Positions 17,737 to 25,665 of a stretch of DNA of 64,000 nt are shown here, piece after piece; the stretch's first letter is position 1; each line of letters opens with the position of its first letter. Position numbers and translations under genes: made by a program. Source of the DNA: Curtobacterium citreum. GTDB lineage: Bacteria > Actinomycetota > Actinomycetes > Actinomycetales > Microbacteriaceae. The stretch covers positions 310,001 through 374,000 of the forward strand of contig NZ_VFMQ01000001.1 of the NCBI RefSeq assembly GCF_006715175.1, read 5' to 3'. Below the pieces are notes generated by a model, which searched no databases, was not told the DNA's origin, and saw only the letters and a program-made list of their open reading frames with translations.

Positions 17737-18435
17737 ATGGGACTCCGCACACGTACGAAGGTCATCATCGGCATCGCCTCGGGCGTCGTCGTCATCGGGG
17801 CCGCCGCCGCGATCGCCGGCCCGGTCATCTACGCGAACACGGTCAACGGCCAGGCCGCCGCCGCACCCTCCCTCAGCGCGAGCGCGTCCGGCGCCGCCGG
17901 GTCGCTCACCGCGAGCGAGGCGAACGGCACCTGGACGAGCAAGGGCACGTCGTACGCGGGCTACCGCGTGCACGAGGTCCTGCAGGGGAATGATGTGAAC
18001 GTGGTCGGTCGCACGAAGGACGTCGAGGGCACGGCGGAGGTCGCCGGCGGTTCCCTCACGAAGGCCGAGGTCACCGTGCAGGTCGGCAAGATCAGCACGC
18101 CGGAGGCCGCCCGCGACGCGTACTTCCGCGACAAGGCACTCGAGACCGCCAAGTTCCCCACCGCGACGTTCACGCTCACCCAGCCCGTCGACGTCTCGAA
18201 GGCGCTCGACGGCACCGCCCAGGACGTGACCCTCACCGGCACGATGGACCTGCACGGCGTCGAGAAGCCCGTCACCGCCGACGCACAGGTCGCCGTCGGC
18301 CAGGGCGGCACCGTCCAGGTCGTCGGCAGCGTGCCGATCACCTTCGCCGACTACGGCGTCCAGGCCCCGTCGCTCGGGTTCGTCACCGTCGACGACAAGG
18401 GTTCCGTCGAGTTCTCCCTCGACCTGGGGAAGTGA
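17737..18435 (+). CDS. YceI-family lipid-binding-like protein, membrane anchored
   Basis: 232 residues. Uncleaved N-terminal membrane segment (VIIGIASGVVVIGAAAAIAG, about 10-29), a Ser/Ala linker, then the YceI beta-barrel domain (55-232) with GTWTSKGTSYAGYRV, SLTKAEVTVQVGKISTP, RDKALETAKFPTATFTLT and GTMDLHGVEKPVTAD. YceI proteins bind isoprenoid or amphiphilic ligands in a barrel. First gene of an operon with an ECF sigma factor and its zinc anti-sigma factor; the stop is 2 bp before the sigma ATG. Probably part of the regulon output of that sigma factor. Confidence 0.88.
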   Translation: MGLRTRTKVIIGIASGVVVIGAAAAIAGPVIYANTVNGQAAAAPSLSASASGAAGSLTASEANGTWTSKGTSYAGYRVHEVLQGNDVNVVGRTKDVEGTAEVAGGSLTKAEVTVQVGKISTPEAARDAYFRDKALETAKFPTATFTLTQPVDVSKALDGTAQDVTLTGTMDLHGVEKPVTADAQVAVGQGGTVQVVGSVPITFADYGVQAPSLGFVTVDDKGSVEFSLDLGK

Positions 18436-18437
18436 CG

Positions 18438-18947
18438 ATGACGGGCCGTCCCGCCGACGAACTGCTGGCGACGCTGCACCGCGAGCACGGTGACGCACTC
18501 ACGCGGTACGTCCGGCACCTGACGCGGGACGGCTCGATCGTCGAGGACGTCGTCCAGGAGACCATGGTCCGCGCGTGGCAGCGCCCGGCCGTCCTCGAGC
18601 TCGCGCCGGACAGCGCACGCGCCTGGCTCTTCACGGTCGCCCGCAACCTGGTCGTCGACGACGCCCGCTCCGCCCGCAACCGACGCGAGCAGGGCTCCGA
18701 GCACCCGGTCGACCGTGCCGAGGCCGACCGCACCGACGCCGTCCTCGACCGCATCGTGGTCGCCGACGCACTGGCATCGCTGAGTGCCGAGCACCGCCGC
18801 GTGGTGGTCGACGCCTACTGGTTGGGGCACACGGTCCCCGAGATCGCCCGACGACACGACATCCCCGAGGGCACCGCGAAGTCGCGGCTGCACTACGGGC
18901 TGCGAGCCCTCCGGCTCGCCCTGCAGGAACGAGGAGTGACCCGATGA
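18438..18947 (+). CDS. ECF sigma factor (SigK/SigL-like)
   Basis: 169 residues. Region 2: LTRYVRHLTRDGSIVEDVVQ through RAWLFTVARNLVVDDARS; region 4: LSAEHRRVVVDAYWLG and helix-turn-helix PEIARRHDIPEGTAKSRL. ATG 18438 chosen over GTG 18432 since GGGGA is 7 nt upstream of the ATG. Coupled to the anti-sigma gene (ATGA-like overlap of 4 nt), a classical sigma / anti-sigma pair. Predicted to recognise the TGAACG-N16-CGTCGT promoter before the YceI gene. Confidence 0.92.
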   Translation: MTGRPADELLATLHREHGDALTRYVRHLTRDGSIVEDVVQETMVRAWQRPAVLELAPDSARAWLFTVARNLVVDDARSARNRREQGSEHPVDRAEADRTDAVLDRIVVADALASLSAEHRRVVVDAYWLGHTVPEIARRHDIPEGTAKSRLHYGLRALRLALQERGVTR

Positions 18948-19666
18948 GCGTGGACCCGACCGCGCACGACCGCTACGCCGAGTGGGACGCCGCCTACGTG
19001 CTGGGCTCCCTGCCCGCCGACGAGCGCCTGGAGTACGAGCGGCACCTGGAGTCGTGCCCCCGCTGCACCGCAGCGGTCGCCGAGTTGGTCGGTCTGCCCG
19101 GCCTGCTGGGCAAGCTGCCCGCCGACCAGGCGATCGAGATCGCCGAACCGGACGGGAGGCACGACACCGGTTCCGCGGGCACCCTCGCCTCCGTCGCGCA
19201 CCGCGTCCGGCGCCGTCGTCGTCGTCGCCGGGTCTGGGTCGCGGCCACCGCGGGGCTCGCGGTCGTCGCCGCCGTGCTCGGCGGGCTCGCCGTCGGGACA
19301 GCGGGGGAGCGCGGTACCGTCCAGGCCGGTGCGTCGCGGACCGCCGCCGGCCCGGGGGACCGATACACGATGACCGGCTCGCAGGGTCTCGACGTCGACC
19401 TCGCGGTCAGCGGGGAGCAGTGGGGCACGCGCTTCGACTGGGGGTGCTCGTACGGCGGCAAGCAGTGGTCGTCGGACGGCTCGGTGATGTACGACCTCGT
19501 GGTGGTCCGCACCGACGGCACCGTGCAGACCGTGGCGTCGTGGTCGGCCGCCGGCGCCGAGGCCCGCGGGCTCTCCGCCTCGACCGACATCCCCCGCGAC
19601 GAGATCGCGACCGTCGAGGTCCGGCTCCGCGGGGAGTCCGGCGTCCTGGCCGACGTGCACCTCTGA
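18944..19666 (+). CDS. Zinc-type membrane anti-sigma factor (RskA-like)
   Basis: 240 residues. N-terminal cytoplasmic ZAS motif H34-x3-C38-x2-C41 (HLESCPRC), Arg-rich stretch RRRRRRRRRV at 89-98, one transmembrane segment (97-119), then an extracytoplasmic domain of about 120 residues similar to RskA (YTMTGSQGLDVDLAVSGEQWG, ending VEVRLRGESGVLADVHL). It should hold the preceding ECF factor inactive until an envelope signal triggers regulated proteolysis. Followed directly by a 19-bp perfect terminator. Confidence 0.9.
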   Translation: MSVDPTAHDRYAEWDAAYVLGSLPADERLEYERHLESCPRCTAAVAELVGLPGLLGKLPADQAIEIAEPDGRHDTGSAGTLASVAHRVRRRRRRRRVWVAATAGLAVVAAVLGGLAVGTAGERGTVQAGASRTAAGPGDRYTMTGSQGLDVDLAVSGEQWGTRFDWGCSYGGKQWSSDGSVMYDLVVVRTDGTVQTVASWSAAGAEARGLSASTDIPRDEIATVEVRLRGESGVLADVHL

Positions 19667-19668
19667 CG

Positions 19669-19709
19669 GATCGCGGGCCTCCCCGGCTGCGCCGGGGAGG
19701 CCCGCGATC
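19669..19709 (+). terminator. 19-bp perfect hairpin terminator
   Basis: Arms 19669-19687 and 19691-19709 are perfectly complementary with a three-base loop TGC. It closes the sigma/anti-sigma operon and also separates it from the convergent small membrane protein gene. Confidence 0.85.
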
Positions 19710-19725
19710 GAGCGGGTCGTCGTTG

Positions 19726-19971
19726 CTAGCGGGCCCGATCTCCGTGTCGGCGCGCGTGACGCAGTCGCGCGACCGTGCCGACGGAGATCCCGCTCAGTCC
19801 GACGGCGACCCCGGAGGCGAGGACACCGAGTGGGCGGGCAGGGGTGTCGAGCGTGGCGGCGAACATCGCTGAGCTCGAGGCGAGGAGGAGGCCCGCGACC
19901 GTGATCGAGAACGTGAGATCGGTCAGGATCTTCACTGCTGCTCGGCCCTCACTCGCAGCGCGGAACGACAC
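19726..19971 (-). CDS. Small two-helix membrane protein
   Basis: 81 residues with two hydrophobic segments (TDLTFSITVAGLLLASSSAM and PLGVLASGVAVGLSGISVGT) and a basic tail RLRHARRHGDRAR. GTG 19971 is chosen because GAAGGAG lies exactly 6 nt upstream. No family recognised. It follows the MarR gene in the same direction with a 117-bp gap, so it may be in the same transcript or under MarR control. Confidence 0.55.
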   Translation of the reverse strand: MSFRAASEGRAAVKILTDLTFSITVAGLLLASSSAMFAATLDTPARPLGVLASGVAVGLSGISVGTVARLRHARRHGDRAR

Positions 19972-20088
19972 GGGCAACTCCTTCGCTGGTGAACCGGAGT
20001 GCGCTGGACTCCGCGATCACGACGGTAGTGGTTGACTCGTAGAACTGCAGTACTGATGTACAAACCGCCGGAGCGTTCGTCGTGCCGT

Positions 20089-20565
20089 TCAATCGGCGGC
20101 GGAGCCCTCGTGGTCGTCGGGGCCGACGGCCTCGTCCAGGCGCGCACTGACCGACCGCAGCGTGTCCGCGTCCGTCCCCACGGGCCTCCAGAACAGTTCC
20201 TCGAGCGCGCCCGTGTGCGCCCGGATCCCGGCGAGGACCGCGCGCCGCCCGTCCGGCGTCATCTCCACCCAGCTGCCGCGCCCGTCCTGCGGGCAGTCGG
20301 CGCGGACGACCAGACCGCGCGCGACCATGCGCGTCACCTGGTGGCTGACGCGCGACTTCTCCCAGCCGATGCCCGTCGAGATGTCACGGACCCGCAGGCG
20401 GTGCTCGGGGTCGCGGTGGAGGCCGATCAGGATCTCGAACTCGGGGACGGAGATCCCCGCCCCCTCCTGCACCGCCCGGTCGAGGGCCCGGTCGAGCCGT
20501 CGCCAGGCGTCGTGGTACGCGTCCCAGGTGGCCCAGTCGTGGTCACCGCTGCCCTCCGTCGACAT
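20089..20565 (-). CDS. MarR-family transcriptional regulator
   Basis: 158 residues. Winged helix with PEFEILIGLHRDPEHRLRV, recognition region DISTGIGWEKSRVSHQVTRM and the wing RADCPQDGRGSWVEMTPDGR, which includes the conserved D-x-R-G pattern of MarR proteins. ATG 20565 gives a normal length; a longer in-frame start at 20643 would add a non-conserved tail. Divergent from the PutA-like gene with 119 bp between starts. Ligand unknown. Confidence 0.88.
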   Translation of the reverse strand: MSTEGSGDHDWATWDAYHDAWRRLDRALDRAVQEGAGISVPEFEILIGLHRDPEHRLRVRDISTGIGWEKSRVSHQVTRMVARGLVVRADCPQDGRGSWVEMTPDGRRAVLAGIRAHTGALEELFWRPVGTDADTLRSVSARLDEAVGPDDHEGSAAD

Positions 20566-20684
20566 GCCGCTCAGCGTATCCACCGGCGCGTCGGCGTCCA
20601 CCAGGATCATCCGTCCGGACGACCTCCACGGCACGTCCAGCACGCTCCGAGGTGGCGTCGGCGGCTCGGCATACGATCAGGGGC

Positions 20685-23600
20685 ATGCCGAGCGCGCGAC
20701 TGCAGGACTGCACCGACGACGCCGTCGCCCTGGTGCGACGGTGGACGGCGGCGTCCGCGGGACGCAAGCCCGACGCCGGCGCAGCCCGACTGGCCCAGGT
20801 GCTCCGGGACGAGCAGGGCCTCGCCTTCACGCGCGGGTTCCTCGACCGGGTGGTCCGGCCGGAGGACCCGCGGGTCGCGGCACGGGTGCTCGAGCAGGTC
20901 AGCCAGGACGTGCCGGAGGACCTGGCCTGGTACCTCCGCGGCGCGGTGACCCTCGGTGGCGGCTTCGCGACCATGGCGCCGTGGGCCGTGGTGCCGACCG
21001 CGCGCCGGATCCTGCGTCGCGTCGCCGGACACCTCGTCGTCGACGCGACCCCCGCCAAGCTCGGGTCCGCCCTGGCGAAGGTCTGCGGCGCGGGCACCCT
21101 GGTCGAGGTCGACCTGCTCGGCGACGCCGTCCTCGGCAGCGCCGAGAGCGACCGACGGCTGCAGGCGACCGTGGAGCTGCTCGAACGACCGGACGTGGAC
21201 CGCGTGGCGGTCTCGCTGCGCAGCGTCGTGCCGCAGCTCGCGCCGTGGGCCCCCGACCGGACCGTCGAGCGCGCGGTCGACCGGCTCGTGCCGCTGTTCC
21301 GGGCGGCTGCCGCTCCGATGGCGCTCGGTCGGCCCGCCGGCGCGGTCACCCTGCAGGCCGGCCTGCACGCCGACCAGGCCCTGACGATCGCGGTGTTCCG
21401 GGCGCTGCTCGACCGCGACGAGTTCACCGGGCTGCAGGCCGGGATCACGCTCCAGGCCGCCCTGCCGGACACCGCGGCGGCCCTCGACGACCTGACGACG
21501 TGGGCGCAGGAGCGTCGGGCACGCGGTGGCGCGCCCGTCACGGTGCGGCTCGTCAAGGGCGCCGAACTCCCCACCGAACGGGTCGAGTCCGTCCTGCGCG
21601 GCTGGCCGCTCGCCACGTGGGGATCCAAGCGCGAGACCGACACCGCGTACCTCCGGCTGCTCGACGCCGCCCTGACGCCGGAGCGGATCGACGCCGTGCG
21701 GGTCGAGGTCGGCAGTCACAACCTGTTCGACCTCGCGACCGCGTGGGTGCTCGCCGGCCGGCGCGGGGTGGCCGACGGGGTCCGGGTCGCGATGCTGCTC
21801 GGGATGGGCACGGGCACGACCGACGCCGTGCGCCAGGACGTCGGGCCGATCGTGCTCGGCGTGCCGGTCGTGCAGCCGGACCACTTCGACGCGGCCATCG
21901 GGTACCTGGCCCGACGCCTGCAGGAGAACGCCGGTCCCGAGCACTTCGTCGCCGCGATCGGCGCCGGGCCGGTCGACCCCGACGCGCTGGAGCGGCAGAC
22001 CGCGCGGCACCGCGAGGCCCTCGACGCCCTCGACGAGCCGGTGCCCGCGACCCACCGCACCCAGGACCGCCGACAGCCCCTGGGCAGCCCGACGATCCGG
22101 ACGGCCTTCGAGAACGCTGCCGACACCGATCCCTCGACCCCGGGCAACCGCGCGTGGGCCGCCGACGTCCTGAGCCGGGTGCCGTCGTCGCGGCTCGGGG
22201 TGCAGACCCTGCGCGGCGCCCGGACCGCCGACCGGTCGAAGCTCGAGCGGATCGTCGCGCGCACCGCGCAGGCCGGCGTGAACTGGGGTCGCCAGGATCC
22301 AGGGGACCGCGCCGAACTCCTCGACCTGATCGGCCACGAGCTCGCGTCCCGTCGTGCGGACCTGGTCGAGGTGCTCGTCGCCGAGACCGGCAAGACCCTG
22401 ACCGAGGCGGACACCGAGGTCACCCGGGCGGTCGACCTCGCCCACCACGCGGCGGACCGGGCACGGCACCTCGCCGGGCTCGACGGTGACGGCGCCCGCT
22501 TCGTGCCCCCGCGCCTGACCGTCGTCGTCCCGAGCTGGACCGCGCCCGTCGCGATCGCCGCAGCAGGCATCACGGCCGCGCTGGCCGCGGGCAGCGGTGT
22601 CGTCCTCAAGCCCTCGCCGCGAGCCGGACGCTCCGGCGCGGTGCTCGCCGACGTGCTCTGGGACGCCGGGGTCCCGCACTCCCTGCTGCAGCTCGTCGAC
22701 CTCGACGTCGACCAGCTCGGCCGTGACCTCGTGGCGCACCCGACCGTCGACCGCGTGCTCCTGACGGGGACGACCGACACCGCGCGCTCGTTCCGCTGGT
22801 GGCGGGCGGGTCTGCCGCTCACCGCGGCGACGAGCAGCCGGAACACCGTCGTCGTGACGCCGAGCGCCGACCTCGACCAGGCGGCCCAGGACGTCGTGCA
22901 CTCCGCGTTCGGCCAGGCGGGCCAGGACCGCGCCACCGCGCCCCTCGTCGTGCTCGTCGGCTCCGTCGTCGAGAGCGAGCGGTTCCGCCGACAGCTCGTC
23001 GACGCCACCCGGACGCTCCGGGTCGCGTGGCCGCACGACCCCACCGCCCAGGTCGGTCCGCTCGTCTCGGAGCCGAGCGGTGCGGTGCTCCGCGCGCTCA
23101 CCGAGCTCGGACCGGGCGAGTCGTGGCTCGTGCAGCCCGCCCCGCTCGACGACACCGGGCGGCTCTGGTCGCCGGGCATCCGCGACGGGGTCCGTCCGGG
23201 CAGCGCCTTCCACCACGACGTGGCCGCGGCGCCCGTCCTGGGGATCCTGCACGTCGAGACCCTCGAGCAGGCGATCGCGGTGCAGAACGGCCCCGACTCC
23301 GGGCTCGTCGCCGGGCTCCACTCGCTGGACGTCGACGAGGTCGGCACCTGGGTGGCGTCGGTCCAGGCCGGCGAACTCGTCGTCAACCGTCGGACCACCG
23401 GTGCCGTCGTGGGTCGGCGTCCGACCGGCGGCTGGAAGGCCTCGTCGGTCGGTCCCGGCGCCCAGACCGGCGGTCCGCTCGACGTCGCGACGCTCGGCCG
23501 GTGGGAGTCCGTCCCGCGCAGCGTGCACAAGAGCATCCAGCTCACCGGGCTGCCGTCGCGCGTGACGGCCCTCATCGAGGCGGCCCGCAGCGGCCTGTCG

Positions 23601-24263
23601 TTCGAGGAGTTCGACCACGTCCGCGCCGGCGCCCTGAGCGACGTGCGCGCCCGTCAGTCGCTGTACGGCCGCTCGCAGGACCCGACCGGCCTCGGCGTCG
23701 AGCGGAACGTCCACCGCTGGCGTCCCCGGTCGGTCGTCGTCCGGCACGCCGAGGGTGCTCCGACGGGTGCCCTGGTCCGGACGCTCGTCGCCGCGACCTC
23801 GGCGCGCGCCCACGTCCTGCTGAGCACGGCACGTCCCCTGCCCGGCCCCCTCACCCAGCTGCTCGCCGGACCCCGGTCACCGCTCGACGTCGTCGACCAC
23901 CTCGTCGAGTCCGACGAGGACTTCCTGGGCCGTGCGGCGTCCGGCGCCGTCTTCCGCAGCGACTGGAGCACGGGCGACGAGCCGCAGGACGCGCTCGAGG
24001 CCGTGCTCGCCCAGACCGAGGGCCAGGACCGCCCGACGACCGCGGCGTTCGGCGGCCCGGGCGCCCGCATCCGGATCGTCGGGGGCGATCCCCTCGCGCT
24101 CGAGGAAGCCCTCGGCGCGAGCGTGGACGTCGACGTGGTGGACGCCCCGGTCGTCGAGTCCGGCGTCGTCGAGATGCTGCACTACCTGCGGGAGCAGTCG
24201 ATCGCGATCACCGCGCACCGCTTCGGCGACGTCGACCCGGCCTTCGCGGCGCTCCGTGTCTAA
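20685..24263 (+). CDS. putA: PutA-like proline dehydrogenase/P5C dehydrogenase with lost catalytic residues
   Basis: 1192 residues with the complete PutA layout: PRODH barrel (about 30-450), aldehyde dehydrogenase domain (about 500-990) and C-terminal region. In family members the ALDH nucleophile sits in GQKCSA; here the segment reads FGQAGQDRATAP, with Arg749 at the cysteine position. The general-base Glu of AETSGKN is Ala715 (TAATSSRN), and the oxyanion Asn of PWNFP is Thr619 (SWTAP). In PRODH the LDMEEY motif is LQAGLH (catalytic Asp becomes Gln224), although VRLVKGAEL and YLARRLQE persist. The frame is intact over 3.6 kb, so it is maintained as a protein. Motif comparisons are from memory. 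TACGAT at 20673-20678 lies 7 nt before ATG, suggesting a leaderless mRNA. Confidence 0.85.
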   Translation: MPSARLQDCTDDAVALVRRWTAASAGRKPDAGAARLAQVLRDEQGLAFTRGFLDRVVRPEDPRVAARVLEQVSQDVPEDLAWYLRGAVTLGGGFATMAPWAVVPTARRILRRVAGHLVVDATPAKLGSALAKVCGAGTLVEVDLLGDAVLGSAESDRRLQATVELLERPDVDRVAVSLRSVVPQLAPWAPDRTVERAVDRLVPLFRAAAAPMALGRPAGAVTLQAGLHADQALTIAVFRALLDRDEFTGLQAGITLQAALPDTAAALDDLTTWAQERRARGGAPVTVRLVKGAELPTERVESVLRGWPLATWGSKRETDTAYLRLLDAALTPERIDAVRVEVGSHNLFDLATAWVLAGRRGVADGVRVAMLLGMGTGTTDAVRQDVGPIVLGVPVVQPDHFDAAIGYLARRLQENAGPEHFVAAIGAGPVDPDALERQTARHREALDALDEPVPATHRTQDRRQPLGSPTIRTAFENAADTDPSTPGNRAWAADVLSRVPSSRLGVQTLRGARTADRSKLERIVARTAQAGVNWGRQDPGDRAELLDLIGHELASRRADLVEVLVAETGKTLTEADTEVTRAVDLAHHAADRARHLAGLDGDGARFVPPRLTVVVPSWTAPVAIAAAGITAALAAGSGVVLKPSPRAGRSGAVLADVLWDAGVPHSLLQLVDLDVDQLGRDLVAHPTVDRVLLTGTTDTARSFRWWRAGLPLTAATSSRNTVVVTPSADLDQAAQDVVHSAFGQAGQDRATAPLVVLVGSVVESERFRRQLVDATRTLRVAWPHDPTAQVGPLVSEPSGAVLRALTELGPGESWLVQPAPLDDTGRLWSPGIRDGVRPGSAFHHDVAAAPVLGILHVETLEQAIAVQNGPDSGLVAGLHSLDVDEVGTWVASVQAGELVVNRRTTGAVVGRRPTGGWKASSVGPGAQTGGPLDVATLGRWESVPRSVHKSIQLTGLPSRVTALIEAARSGLSFEEFDHVRAGALSDVRARQSLYGRSQDPTGLGVERNVHRWRPRSVVVRHAEGAPTGALVRTLVAATSARAHVLLSTARPLPGPLTQLLAGPRSPLDVVDHLVESDEDFLGRAASGAVFRSDWSTGDEPQDALEAVLAQTEGQDRPTTAAFGGPGARIRIVGGDPLALEEALGASVDVDVVDAPVVESGVVEMLHYLREQSIAITAHRFGDVDPAFAALRV

Positions 24264-25011
24264 CGCGTCCGGACCCGCCCGGCCCGGGAACCTGCGCCGG
24301 CTCGTCGCCGACGGTCTCGTGAACGCCCGCGACCTCGGCGGCCTGCCGCGACGGGACGGCACGACGACCCCGACCGGCCGCGTGTTCCGCTCCGAGAACG
24401 TCGACCGGCTGACGGCGGAGGGCTGGCGCGCGGTGCACGACGCCGGGATCCGGACGATCGTCGACCTCCGGGCGCCCGACGAGCGTGCACGGGACGAGCG
24501 CCCGCGGCCGTCCTGGGTCACGACGGTCGCGATCGACCACGACGGTCGCGACGACGCCCCGGCGTTCTGGGACCGCTACTGGGAGAACGGTCTCGTCGCG
24601 ACGCCGCTGTACTACGGCGCGCACCTCCGCGAGCTGCCCGAGCGCACCGGGGCCGCCCTCGCCGCGATCGCGGACGCGGGCCCGGGTGGCGTGCTGTTCC
24701 ACTGCGCCGCCGGCCGGGACCGCACGGGCGTGGTCGCGCTCGCCCTCCTGACGATCGCCGACGTCGAGCCCGAGGCGATCGTCGCCGACCACCTGGTCAG
24801 CGTCACGGACCTCGCCGCCCTGTGGGCGACGCTCGGGGTGCCGGACCAACAGGTGCGCATCGACGCGCTCTGCGCGGAGCACGGCACGACGTCCGCCGAC
24901 GCGTTCCGCGCGGCGCTGGCGGCGTTCGACGTCGACGGGTTCGTCGCGTCGTCAGGACTCGACGACGACCGACTGGAGGCCCTGCGCACGTTCCGCGCGC
25001 GCGTCACGTGA
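24256..25011 (+). CDS. Tyrosine/dual-specificity phosphatase (Y_phosphatase3 type)
   Basis: 251 residues. N-terminal LVNARDLGGLPRRDG and TPTGRVFRSENVDRLT are typical of the SIW14/Y_phosphatase3 group; active-site loop HCAAGRDRTG has nucleophile Cys150 and Arg156. Such enzymes act on phosphotyrosine, phosphoinositides or other phosphoesters; the substrate here is not known. GTG start overlaps the last 8 nt of the PutA-like gene, so the two are translated together, an unexplained pairing. Confidence 0.88.
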   Translation: MSNASGPARPGNLRRLVADGLVNARDLGGLPRRDGTTTPTGRVFRSENVDRLTAEGWRAVHDAGIRTIVDLRAPDERARDERPRPSWVTTVAIDHDGRDDAPAFWDRYWENGLVATPLYYGAHLRELPERTGAALAAIADAGPGGVLFHCAAGRDRTGVVALALLTIADVEPEAIVADHLVSVTDLAALWATLGVPDQQVRIDALCAEHGTTSADAFRAALAAFDVDGFVASSGLDDDRLEALRTFRARVT

Positions 25012-25062
25012 GCCGTGCCTCCAGTCCGGAACACGCGGCCGGAGCGCGACGGACGCGCGCCG

Positions 25063-25269
25063 TCAGTCTTCCGTGGCTGCGCCGTCCTCGTCCTCGACGC
25101 CGGTCTCGTCCATCCGGTCGCGGAGGTGGTCGGCCATCGCGCCGGCGCCCTCGCCGTGGTGGTCGTGGTCGACCTGCTCGATCAGCCCGCGCAGCTTCTC
25201 GTGGTTCGTGGCCTCGTTCGCGCCGTCCATCACCGGTTCGGTCTGGACGCCCTCGTCGTGGTTGCTCAT
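25063..25269 (-). CDS. Small acidic conserved-type protein
   Basis: 68 residues, strongly acidic with a His-containing helix (LRGLIEQVDHDHHGEGAGAM, then ADHLRDRMDETG). No signal peptide or membrane segment. Starts with ATG after CGGGGC, a weak ribosome site. No family recognised. Sits alone between the convergent phosphatase and the SDR operon. Confidence 0.5.
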   Translation of the reverse strand: MSNHDEGVQTEPVMDGANEATNHEKLRGLIEQVDHDHHGEGAGAMADHLRDRMDETGVEDEDGAATED

Positions 25270-25332
25270 GCCCCGGAGGCTACGCCGTGCCCTCGTGCGC
25301 GAGCGTGGCCCTGTGCGGAAGGCGCGCTGCCG

Positions 25333-25665
25333 TCAGCGGCGTCCGCGTCCGACCGACGCGACCTCCGCGACCGCGAGCAGCACCGCGAGCACGGCCTGAC
25401 CGAGGGCGAACCGGCGGAACCGGGGGAGCAGGAGCAGCGGGAGCATCGTCGCGCCGTGCAGGACGTCCACGACCGCACCGGCGGTGTGGGCGACGGCCGT
25501 ACCGACCCGTGCGGTGACCGCCGCCTGCCCGGTCTGTCGGACGGCGAGCACCCCGTGCAGGACCCGGTGCGGCGCACCGCGTCGTCCCGCGAGCACCAGG
25601 TGCGCGACGCCGACGCCTGCGCGCACGACCCCGACTCCCCGACCGTCCCGTGCCGACCGGCTCAT
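25333..25665 (-). CDS. Small membrane protein coupled to the SDR gene
   Basis: 110 residues. Mostly hydrophobic with Arg-rich loops: VRAGVGVAHLVLAG, RVGTAVAHTAGAVVDVLHGA, TMLPLLLLP and QAVLAVLLAVAEVASVGRGRR. ATG overlaps the SDR stop (ATGA), which fixes the start. No domain recognised; probably three to four short transmembrane helices. Coupled translation suggests a role next to the SDR enzyme, itself predicted to be membrane tethered. Confidence 0.65.
   Translation of the reverse strand: MSRSARDGRGVGVVRAGVGVAHLVLAGRRGAPHRVLHGVLAVRQTGQAAVTARVGTAVAHTAGAVVDVLHGATMLPLLLLPRFRRFALGQAVLAVLLAVAEVASVGRGRR

Noticed and set aside
20607..23813. Very long minus-strand open frame of over 1000 codons opposite the PutA-like gene
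   Set aside because: High GC removes stops in the shadow frame; composition is Arg/Gly/Val-rich without domains, while the plus frame has a complete PutA layout.
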